From NCBI RefSeq assembly GCF_023072595.1, contig NZ_JALLGK010000003.1:124001-188000 (forward strand): DNA of 64,000 bases, given 5' to 3'. The notes beneath the pieces are model-generated. The model had not been told where the DNA came from. It saw nothing but the letters and a program-made list of their open reading frames with translations, and searched no databases. Shown here one piece after another: positions 48,616 through 56,099 of this stretch (positions are counted from its first letter, which is position 1; each line of letters opens with the position of its first letter). The position numbers were made by a program, and so were the translations under genes. The DNA is from Streptomyces sp. XM4193 (GTDB taxonomy: Bacteria; Actinomycetota; Actinomycetes; Streptomycetales; Streptomycetaceae).

Positions 48616-49554
48616 CTACTCCCAGACCGCGGTGTCCGGGTCGAGGCCGTGGGCGCGAGCGCTCGCGTCGACGATCTCGCGGAACCAGGCGGCGAGTCCG
48701 GTGCGCACGGCGTCGTAGTGGGCTCGGTAGCCCGGATCCGATTCGTACATCCGGGCCAGGCAGACCTGCATCTGCCGGCTGAGGGGGAAGTAGGCCGCGA
48801 AGACCTCTCGGTGTCGTTCGACGAGCCGGTTCGCCTCGGGGCTGCCGGGTGTCACGCCCGCCTCCATGGCGTCGCCGAGCGCGCGGTCGAGTCCACCGAC
48901 CGCTTCGGCGACGGCCTGCCACTCCTGCGGCCCGCGCGCCGCCGCGCGCTCCGCGTACTGCTGCCACTGCGGGGTGTCCCCGTAGCGTTCGCGCGCCTGC
49001 GCGGGCCACTTCGGGTCCCAGCCGGGACCGAAGACCTCGGTCTGCTGCTCGCTGGTGAGCAGCAGACCGCGCTCGTGGGCGTCGATCATGCGGTCGAGCC
49101 CGGTGCCGAGCCTCCGCAGCCGGTCGATCTTCTCGGTGATCCGGTCGCGTTGGGCGCGCAGTGCGTCGATCACCCCGGTGGCGGGATCGTCCAGTACCGA
49201 CCGGATGCGGTCGAGGCCGAGGCCGATCTCGCGGTAGACGACGACGCGGTGCAGCCGTTCCAGATCGGCCGCGGTGTAGAGCCGGTATCCGGCGGCGGTG
49301 CGCAACGACGGCCGGGCGAGGCCGATTTCGTCCCAGTGGTGCAGCGCGCGGACGGTCACCTCCAGATGCGCGGCGACCTGCCCGACGGTCAGCCCGTCCC
49401 CGTCCCCGTCCGTGTCACCGTCCGCCCACCGGTCGCCGGGGCCGTCCCCGCCGCCGGTGGCGTGCCCGACGGACCGGTGGTTGCCGGGGTCGTCGGGTCC
49501 GCGTTCACCGGGGGCGGGGACGGGGTGATCGATGGAGTGGGGCACGTTGCTCAT
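48616..49554 (-). CDS. TipA-like MerR-family regulator with TipAS antibiotic-recognition domain
   Basis: 312 residues. After an Asp/Gly-rich N-terminal extension (~45 residues) comes a MerR winged helix (LTVGQVAAHLEVTVRALHHWDEIGL, AGYRLYTAADLERL), a coiled-coil dimerisation helix and a complete TipAS domain (LTSEQQTEVFGPGWDP ... MQVCLARMYESDPGYRAHYDAVRTGLAAWF). Cys265 in MQVCLARMY aligns by eye with the Cys of TipAL that reacts covalently with thiopeptides such as thiostrepton. It should activate its own operon when bound to an antibiotic. ATG overlaps the VOC gene stop (ATGA) and lacks a Shine-Dalgarno, so translation is coupled. Confidence 0.9.
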   Translation of the reverse strand: MSNVPHSIDHPVPAPGERGPDDPGNHRSVGHATGGGDGPGDRWADGDTDGDGDGLTVGQVAAHLEVTVRALHHWDEIGLARPSLRTAAGYRLYTAADLERLHRVVVYREIGLGLDRIRSVLDDPATGVIDALRAQRDRITEKIDRLRRLGTGLDRMIDAHERGLLLTSEQQTEVFGPGWDPKWPAQARERYGDTPQWQQYAERAAARGPQEWQAVAEAVGGLDRALGDAMEAGVTPGSPEANRLVERHREVFAAYFPLSRQMQVCLARMYESDPGYRAHYDAVRTGLAAWFREIVDASARAHGLDPDTAVWE

Positions 49555-50093
49555 TGTCGCGGCGGGGCGCCCGGATCGTCGGTCCGGGTGCCCTCCGGCG
49601 CGGTGATGCCGATGGCGGCGAGGTTCCGCGCCTCCTCGCTGTCCGGATCGAAGGGCTTGGCGGCGGTCAGCGTGATCCGTGCGTTCTCCGGTGTGATCAC
49701 CACCGCGTCGCGGGTGTTCCACGGGGTGTCGTACGGGCCCTCGACCGAACCCGGGCGCCTGGCACGGCAGTTGGCGACCAGCTCGTCGAGCTGGCTGAGC
49801 ACGCAGGCGAAGCTGAGGCTCATGGCCGGTGCCTGCGCCGGGGCTTCTCCCGGCACCAGAAGCACGTCCTGGAACGCCCAGCGCCGCAGATGAACCAGTT
49901 GGTCGGTGATGCCGAAGAGCTCGAAGAACCCGAGTCCGTGCACCCAGAACTCCACCGAGGCCGCGAGATCGTCGGTGGGGAGGGTCGCGAAGGCGGGCAT
50001 CCCGTAGATGCCGCGGTAGGGCTCCGGCGGCACGGCGTCCGGTCCGGGTGCGGGCACGGGACTGACCTCGAACGCGTTGTAGTAGTCGCTCAT
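49551..50093 (-). CDS. VOC (glyoxalase/bleomycin-resistance) superfamily protein
   Basis: 180 residues. One VOC beta-alpha-beta-beta-beta unit is visible (YGMPAFATLPTDDLAASVEF, HGLGFFELFG, LVHLRRWAFQDVLLVPG), followed by a second half-unit (SLSFACVLSQLDELVANCRA, ITLTAAKPFD). Members bind metals or drugs, or act as glyoxalase-type enzymes. The start is set at ATG 50093: a GAACGT -10 ends 7 nt before it, so the mRNA is leaderless and a GTG three codons earlier lies inside the promoter. As partner of a TipA-like regulator it may bind the same antibiotic. Confidence 0.85.
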   Translation of the reverse strand: MSDYYNAFEVSPVPAPGPDAVPPEPYRGIYGMPAFATLPTDDLAASVEFWVHGLGFFELFGITDQLVHLRRWAFQDVLLVPGEAPAQAPAMSLSFACVLSQLDELVANCRARRPGSVEGPYDTPWNTRDAVVITPENARITLTAAKPFDPDSEEARNLAAIGITAPEGTRTDDPGAPPRQ

Positions 50094-50100
50094 GGGCACC

Positions 50101-50131
50101 ACGTTCCAGCCTCCCGCGGCGTGAGGGTCAA
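50101..50131 (-). promoter_or_regulatory. tipA-type MerR promoter with 19-bp spacer and palindromic operator
   Basis: Minus-strand TTGACC (50131-50126) and GAACGT (50106-50101) are separated by exactly 19 nt, the stretched spacing used by MerR-family activators. The spacer contains CCTCACGCCGCGGGAGG (50126-50110), a 17-bp palindrome with one mismatched pair, very close to the tipA operator as I remember it (CCTCACGTCACGTGAGG). Transcription would start at the VOC start codon. Confidence 0.75.
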
Positions 50132-50258
50132 GTCCGCGGCCGGGCAGCCGGCTCGCCGTCCGCCCTCGGACCCGAAGCCCACACCACCCGTGCCGTCACT
50201 CGTCCCCGTACCGCCACCCGTCCCCGTACCGGTGTGCGTACCGGCAGTGGCGGCCGGG

Positions 50259-52028
50259 TCAGCCCTTGCTGACGGCGCTCAGGATCTCGGGAAGCCGGTC
50301 GGCGGTCCGTGCCGCCGCCACGCGCAGCCCGCCGTAGGCGACCGCCGTGCCGTACACGACGCCGAGCGGCAGCAGCACCCAGGTCGCTCCCGCGGCACTG
50401 CCGCTCAGCACGGCGAGCAGTGCGATCAGCGGCAGGCACAGCAGCGAGCCGACGACCGCGCCGAGAAAGAAGCTGAGGTACGCCAGCGCGCCCTGCCCCG
50501 GTGCCACGTTGCGGTAGCCGCTGTCCTGCGGAATCGAGTACGGGTGGTACGCGGAGGAGACCGCGCCGAGTCCCACGAGCACCCCGGCGACCGCGAGCGC
50601 GATGCCGAGCGCGGGTGCGAGACGCCCCCAGTCGTCCAGCATCGCGGCGGAGACGGCGACCACCACGACGGTGAACGGCACCGTGATCAGCGCGATCGCC
50701 AACGACCGTGCCCGCAGCTCCACATAGGCGTCCCGGCGGTCGGAGATCGTCGCGGCGACCATCCAGAACGCCGAGGTGTCCTGGCCGAACTGGTTGTACA
50801 TCAGCAGGCCCATCATGCCCGCGACCCAACAGGCGCTGTAGACACTGCCCGAAGTGATGAACGGCATCAGCAGACCGAGACCGATGGAGGTCGCCCACGC
50901 CGTCTTGGTCTTGGGGTCCCGCCAGGCGTAGCGCAGGGTCCGCTCGATCACCACGGCGGTGCGCCCCTCGGGGAGCAGCCTGCCGATTCCGCGCTCGGCC
51001 GAGTCGCCGGACGGCTTGCGGGCCTTGTCCTGTGCGGGCTGGATGGTGGAGGAGTCGGGGTCGACCATCAGCCGCGTCAGGCTGCGCAGCCACCACCAGA
51101 GCAGGGCGAGGAGCGCGAGTGCGGTGGTCGCCAGCCCGAGCGCCGCGAGGGCGTACTCCCCGGCACCGGCGGCGCGTACGGCTTCGACCGCAGAGGCGGG
51201 CGGCAGCCACCGCAGCACATCGGAGTAGGGGCGCAGCGCGCCGAGGCCGCCCTGGTCGCCGATCTGCTGGAGCCCGAGGTTCACGGCCTGCATGCCGAAG
51301 GCGATCACCAGGCCGCTGAGCAGCGCGAGGTCCTTGCCCTTGCGGCTGGAGAGCATGCGGCTGTTGGCCGTGGCCACCGCTCTGGCCAGCACCACACAGG
51401 TCAGCAGTGTGAGCGGTACGGCCAGTGTGCCGACGAGCGCCCCCGCCGCGCCGTGTGCGAGGGCCAGCGTGCAGCCGAGTGCGAGCAGCAGAGTGAAGAG
51501 CGGGCCGACGCCGACCAGCGAGGACGCCGTCAGCGCGGCCAGCAGCGGTCGAGGTCGCAACGGCAGCATGGCCATGCGTCCCGGGTCGAGGGTCTCGTCC
51601 CCGCCGCCGGCGAAGAGCGGCAGCACCGCCCAGCCCAGCGCCGTGGTGGCGGTGAGGAAGACGGCGAGCGCGTCCGCGTTGACCCGGCCGCGCATGGCGA
51701 GCAGACCGAGCAGCAGCAGCCCGCCGACGACCACCGCGAGCACGGCCGCGGTGACGAAGGCGGCGGTCCGACCGGCCGACTGCTGAAGGCCGTTGGCCAG
51801 CAGCGACCACTTCAGCCGCACCATGGTCGCGGTGACAGCGGGGCCGGAGGGCACGGTCCGCGCCCCCGCGGTCACGGAGGTGCCGGCCGTCGCGGCGGGG
51901 GTCGCGGGCACGGAGGGGGCCTTCGGGTCGGCAGGGGCTTCCGGAGCGGAAGGCAGGGGCGTCCCGTCGGCCGGCGCGGCGCCCTTCGTGGTCGGGTCGG
52001 TGCTCTCCCGGTCCGCCGCCGGCTTCAT
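50259..52028 (-). CDS. ABC-2 type transporter permease, large
   Basis: 589 residues with roughly 12-14 helices after an Ala/Pro-rich cytoplasmic N-terminus, resembling ABC-2 exporter permeases of the large (fused or PilX-like) class. A charged cytoplasmic loop (DSSTIQPAQDKARKPSGDSAERGIGRLLPEG, here paraphrased by its Asp/Lys-rich character) divides the two halves. It pairs with the ATP-binding gene, whose stop overlaps its ATG (ATGA). Substrate unknown; with the TipA-like operon upstream on the map but separately transcribed, antibiotic export is possible but not shown. Confidence 0.85.
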   Translation of the reverse strand: MKPAADRESTDPTTKGAAPADGTPLPSAPEAPADPKAPSVPATPAATAGTSVTAGARTVPSGPAVTATMVRLKWSLLANGLQQSAGRTAAFVTAAVLAVVVGGLLLLGLLAMRGRVNADALAVFLTATTALGWAVLPLFAGGGDETLDPGRMAMLPLRPRPLLAALTASSLVGVGPLFTLLLALGCTLALAHGAAGALVGTLAVPLTLLTCVVLARAVATANSRMLSSRKGKDLALLSGLVIAFGMQAVNLGLQQIGDQGGLGALRPYSDVLRWLPPASAVEAVRAAGAGEYALAALGLATTALALLALLWWWLRSLTRLMVDPDSSTIQPAQDKARKPSGDSAERGIGRLLPEGRTAVVIERTLRYAWRDPKTKTAWATSIGLGLLMPFITSGSVYSACWVAGMMGLLMYNQFGQDTSAFWMVAATISDRRDAYVELRARSLAIALITVPFTVVVVAVSAAMLDDWGRLAPALGIALAVAGVLVGLGAVSSAYHPYSIPQDSGYRNVAPGQGALAYLSFFLGAVVGSLLCLPLIALLAVLSGSAAGATWVLLPLGVVYGTAVAYGGLRVAAARTADRLPEILSAVSKG

Positions 52029-52900
52029 CGCGAACCGCCGTCCGTGGCGGCCGGGTTGGAGCCGGCGGAGTCGGTAGCGGTGGCGGCGTCCGCGGTGCCT
52101 CCGAGCCAGTCCAGTTCGTGGCCGCTGCCGCGCTCGCCGGCGCCGACCAGCTCCAGGAAAGCCTCCTGGAGCGACGACGCCTCGCCGCGCACCTCGCTGA
52201 CCGGGCCCTGGGCGCGGATACGGCCGGCGGCCATCACGGCGACCCAGTCGCAGAGCGACTCCACCAGCTCCATCACGTGGCTGGAGAAGACGACCGTCGC
52301 GCCCGAGCCGGTGTAGCGCTCCAGAACGCCGCGGATCGTCTGTGCGGAGACCGGGTCGACGCCCTCGAACGGCTCGTCGAGGAAGAGGACTTCCGGATTG
52401 TGGAGCAGCGCGGCCGCCAGACCGATCTTCTTCCGCATACCGGTCGAGTAGTCCACGACCAGCTTGTGCTGGGAGGCGGACAGGTCGAGCACATCCAGCA
52501 GCTGACCGGCCCTGCGCTCCGTCTCGGCCTTGGAGAGTCCGCGCAACTGGCCGGTGTACATCAGCAGTTCACGGCCCGAGAGCCGTTCGAAGAGGCGCAG
52601 CCCCTCGGGCAGCACTCCGATGCGGGCCTTCACCGAGACGGGGTCGGCCCACACGTCGTGCCCGGAGATCCGCACCGTGCCCGAGTCCGGCCGCAGCAGC
52701 CCGGTGACCATCGAGAGCGTGGTGGTCTTGCCCGCTCCGTTCGGTCCGACCAGCCCGACGAAGCGGCCTGCGGGAAGTTCGAGGTCGACGCCGGCGACGG
52801 CGACATGCTCGCCGAATCGCTTCCACAGGCCCTCGATCCGGACCGCCGCGGCGCCCCCGACCGGTGTGTGGACGTCGGGCTCTACCGGCTGGCTGGACAC
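52025..52900 (-). CDS. ABC transporter ATP-binding protein
   Basis: 291 residues. Walker A GPNGAGKTTTLSM, Q-loop region, signature YSTGMRKKIGLAAALLHNP (TGMRKK variant of LSGGQ), Walker B VLFLDEPFEGVD and the switch His (SSHVMEL) are all present. The C-terminal ~45 residues are Ala/Thr/Asp-rich. GTG at 52900 with GAGGGGG upstream is preferred; ATG at 52915 is possible. Forms an ABC-2-type exporter with the next gene. Confidence 0.93.
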   Translation of the reverse strand: MSSQPVEPDVHTPVGGAAAVRIEGLWKRFGEHVAVAGVDLELPAGRFVGLVGPNGAGKTTTLSMVTGLLRPDSGTVRISGHDVWADPVSVKARIGVLPEGLRLFERLSGRELLMYTGQLRGLSKAETERRAGQLLDVLDLSASQHKLVVDYSTGMRKKIGLAAALLHNPEVLFLDEPFEGVDPVSAQTIRGVLERYTGSGATVVFSSHVMELVESLCDWVAVMAAGRIRAQGPVSEVRGEASSLQEAFLELVGAGERGSGHELDWLGGTADAATATDSAGSNPAATDGGSR

Positions 52901-53304
52901 GTGGCCCCCTCGCATGTGTACCGCGGGGCCCGGTTCGCGGCTGCGACGCCGCGGCAGAACCCCCGTTCTCCCGGCCACCCTACGGTCCTCGCGGATGCCT
53001 CTGGCAAGCCCCCGGGACGGGCCGCGCCCCGCGCACGGGCAGGCCGTCCCGTCCGTCCCGCTTCGCCCCCGCACGGCGAACGCGGGGTGTGAACGGGACA
53101 CGGCCACGGGTGACCGCGGGGGCGCACGCGAGCTCGCGGCGCACGCGGCGCCCGCGGGAAGGAGCCCTGCGCGCCGAGCCGGCTTACGTGCCTGGCCGAC
53201 GTACGCGCCGGTCCGGGGCACGCGCCGAGCCGGGTCACGCGCCGGTCCGACCTACGCGCCGGTCCGGCGTACGCGGGAACGGGTGCGGGGCCCGCTCCGG
53301 GCGC
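52901..53304. repeat. 404-nt intergenic region with CGCGCCGGTCCG repeats
   Basis: At 53199-53275 several ACGCGCCGGTCCG-type units alternate with GTACGCGCCGAGCCGG. The remainder is GC-rich. No gene supported; a terminator for the prim-pol gene may be among the dyads. Confidence 0.5.
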
Positions 53305-54003
53305 TCAGCCGGCGCGGGCGGCGGCGGCCTCCTGCCCGCAGGCGTACGCGAGTTGGGCGATGACCTCCTCCGCGTTCGGCAGCCAGCGGTTGGCGGCGTT
53401 GGGCTGTCGCACCCACTGGACCAGGCCCCGGCGCATCCGGGTCGGCGGTGCCGCGACCCAGTGGCCCTCGCCGTGCGTCACCAGGTCGATGGCGCCCGGC
53501 GACCAGCCCTGGCGGCGCACCAGATCGGGCACGGTGGCGGCGGCGCCCGGCAGCACCAGGAAGAGCATCCGGCCGTACGGGGTGCAGGTGACCGGTCCGA
53601 CGTCCAGCCCCATCCGCTCCATCCTGGCCAGGGCGAGACAGCCGGCGACCTCCGGCACGTCGATCGCGTCGAACGCGCGGCCGGTGGGCATCAACACCGA
53701 GGCGAGCGGCCTGCGTTCCCACAGCCGGCGGGCGGCGGAGGCGCTTCCGGTGGCCTGCTCGGCCCACCCCCCGTCCCGGGGGTGCGCGCCCGGCGCATCG
53801 CAGCGCGCGGTGCCACAGCTGCACCGGGGCACACCGTCGACGGTCTCCAGCCAGGTGCCGGGGAAGACGTCCCAGGCACGTTCCTTCGCGTACCGCACCG
53901 CGTGTTCGAGGGTTCCGCGGTCACGCTGCGCGGGGATACGTCGGGTGGGCGCTGCCGGCGAGGCGGCCCTGTCAGCTGCGATGGTCTCTTCCACGCATGT
54001 CAC
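53305..54003 (-). CDS. Bifunctional primase/polymerase (prim-pol) domain protein
   Basis: 232 residues matching the N-terminal prim-pol domain of AEP family replicases (YAKERAWDVFPGTWLET, CSCGTARCDAPGAHPR, VTHGEGHWVAAPPTRM). The acidic catalytic residues are probably in FDAIDVPE, although here the motif is FDAID rather than the full DxD. There is no helicase domain; such stand-alone proteins are common in Streptomyces and of unclear use. The GTG at 54003 and another GTG three codons later are both possible starts. Confidence 0.8.
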   Translation of the reverse strand: MTCVEETIAADRAASPAAPTRRIPAQRDRGTLEHAVRYAKERAWDVFPGTWLETVDGVPRCSCGTARCDAPGAHPRDGGWAEQATGSASAARRLWERRPLASVLMPTGRAFDAIDVPEVAGCLALARMERMGLDVGPVTCTPYGRMLFLVLPGAAATVPDLVRRQGWSPGAIDLVTHGEGHWVAAPPTRMRRGLVQWVRQPNAANRWLPNAEEVIAQLAYACGQEAAAARAG

Positions 54004-54504
54004 AACTCCGTTGCGGGGGAAGGGTTACGGGGCCGGACACTCACGGCGCGCGGTTGCTTCCCGAGGGCGCATCGGAGCACGGCCGGTGGTACTCGTGCGA
54101 GCCGATCGGCCCGCGAGCGGGGGTACTTGGGAGTAGGTGCCCTCGGGCGGTTGTTCGGTCGTTGTCATGCTTCGAGCGGTTAGAGCCGTTTCCCGCATTC
54201 ACGCCGTTTTCGCGGGGAACTGATGCTTCGATCCGAGTACCGCCTCGACCGGGCGGACGACTCGGGGTCCCGGCCGCGCCCGCGCGGCCGGGACCGTCAC
54301 GACCACCACCACCGACCACCACGACCGACGCGACCGCGGGCCCGGCACGCGACCGCCAAGTCCCGCACGACACCTCACCACCCGCAAGACCCTTAAGACA
54401 CCGCACGACCAGCACGACACCTCACGACAACCCGGACCGCCGGGACAACCCCGGTCGCCTCGATCACGAGTCGTACCAGACCGCTTTTCTAAGGGGAGCC
54501 GCCG
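54004..54504. other. 501-nt intergenic region before the NsdA-like gene
   Basis: An AT-richer part (54150-54230) probably holds divergent promoters. Downstream is Asp/His-codon-like CGACCACCACGA repeat DNA (54295-54330) and CACGACACCTCAC repeats (54365, 54412). A 57-codon frame from 54222 was not accepted. Confidence 0.45.
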
Positions 54505-55893
54505 ATGGCCGCACGACCTCTTGTCGCCAGACAGCCCAACGAACAACTCGCCGGACTGATCCGCGAGGCGTCCTGCTCGCACGCGGGGCTCGCCCGCCGC
54601 GTCAATCTGGTGGGCGCCGAGCACGGGCTCGATCTGCGGTACGACAAGACCTCCGTGGCACGTTGGCTGCGCGGCCAGCAGCCGCGCGGCAGGGCACCCG
54701 AGGCCATCGCCGAGGCGCTGGGCCGCAAGCTCGGCCGTACGGTCGGGCTCGACGACATCGGCATGTCGCGCGACAGCGGTGCGGGCAGCGCCGGTCTCCA
54801 CTTCGCCGGCAGCCTGCCCGCGGCCGTCGAGGCGGCCCGCGAGCTGTGGCGCGGCGACGTGGGCGGGCGCGAGTCGCTCGGCAGCCGCTCCGTCGCCGCC
54901 TCCGCGCTGGTGGAGCCCAGCCGGGACTGGCTGATCGGCATTCCGGACCAGCGCGTCGCGCACAGCGGGGCAGCCGGCCGGGTGGGACTGGCCGACGTAC
55001 TGGCGATCGAGGCGACCACCGAGGCGTTCGCCGAGCTCGACCACCGCTTCGGCAGCGGCAACCTCCGTCCGGCGGTCGTGCACTACCTGGACAGCGTGGT
55101 TTCCGAACTCCTGGCCGGCACCTACCGGGAGTCCACCGGCCGGCGGCTGTTCGCAGCCGCCGCCCGACTGACCGAACTGGCCGGGTACATGGCCGTCGAC
55201 AGCGGGGAACCCGGCCTGGCCCAGCGCTACTACATCCAGGCGCTGCGGCTGGCACAGGCCGCCGACGACCGTCCGTACGGCGGCTATGTGCTGGCCGGAA
55301 TGAGTCATCTGGCCTGCGAGCTGGGCAGCCCCCGGGAGATCACCCAGCTCGCCCGCGCGGCACAGGAGGGCACCAGAGGGCTGGTCTCGCCGCGTGTGTC
55401 CGCGATGTTCCACGCCGCCGAGGCGCGCGGTCACGCGGCGGTCGGTGACGCGCACGCCTGTCAACTGGCCGCCGGCCGGGCCCTGACCGCCATGGACCGG
55501 GCCGGCAGCGCCCCGGGCGGAGTGGACGAGCCCCGCTGGATCGCCCACTTCGACCACGCCTACCTAGCCGACGAACTCGCCCACTGCCACCGCGACCTCG
55601 GCCAGACGCTGCCCGCGATCCGCCGGGCCGAGGAGGCGCTGGCCGCACTGCCCTCGGACCGCACCAGACGGCGAGTGATCGATCTGCTGCTGCTGGCCCA
55701 GACCAGGCTGCAACTGGGGGAGTTGGGGCACGCCTGCGGCACCGCGACGGCCGCGGTCAAGCTTCTGGCCGGGCTGCGCTCGGCGCTCGGGCAGCAGTAT
55801 CTGGACACCTTCCGCAGCCGGTTGGTGCCCCACGGCAGAGAGCGGGAGGTGCGTGACTTCACCGCGCGTCTTCAGGGGCTGACCGTGAGTTGA
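54505..55893 (+). CDS. NsdA-like helix-turn-helix/TPR transcriptional regulator
   Basis: 462 residues. The N-terminal ~85 residues form an unusual XRE-like domain ([53 protein letters not shown]) typical of NsdA and its paralogues, negative regulators of development and antibiotic production in Streptomyces. The rest is alpha-helical TPR-like repeats ([31 protein letters not shown] cut for length; [38 protein letters not shown]) that may sense a ligand. ATG with AAGGGGAG 6 nt upstream. Confidence 0.82.
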   Translation: [462 protein letters not shown]

Positions 55894-56099
55894 GACACCG
55901 GTCGGGGCGAGGGGAGCGAAGGGCGGTACCCCGGTATGGGCGCGACCAGCGGGGATGGGGGTCGGTGTCCCGGACATGCGGTTTCGTCCGGGGGACGGCG
56001 TGGTCTGGTGTGCGAATGAACCGGTAGCGTGAACCGACGGTTTCACGGCCGACGCAGCCCGACACAGGCCCAGCAACGCCCCAGTTACAAGGAGTTCCG

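Noticed and set aside
49161-52316. 1051-codon plus-strand frame opposite the TipA-like, VOC and ABC genes
   Set aside because: Covers several real minus-strand genes; low-complexity Arg/Gly/His product.
54222-54395. 57-codon frame with a run of His/Asp/Arg before the NsdA-like gene
   Set aside because: The start follows GGGGAA, but the product is repeat-derived and I see no independent support.
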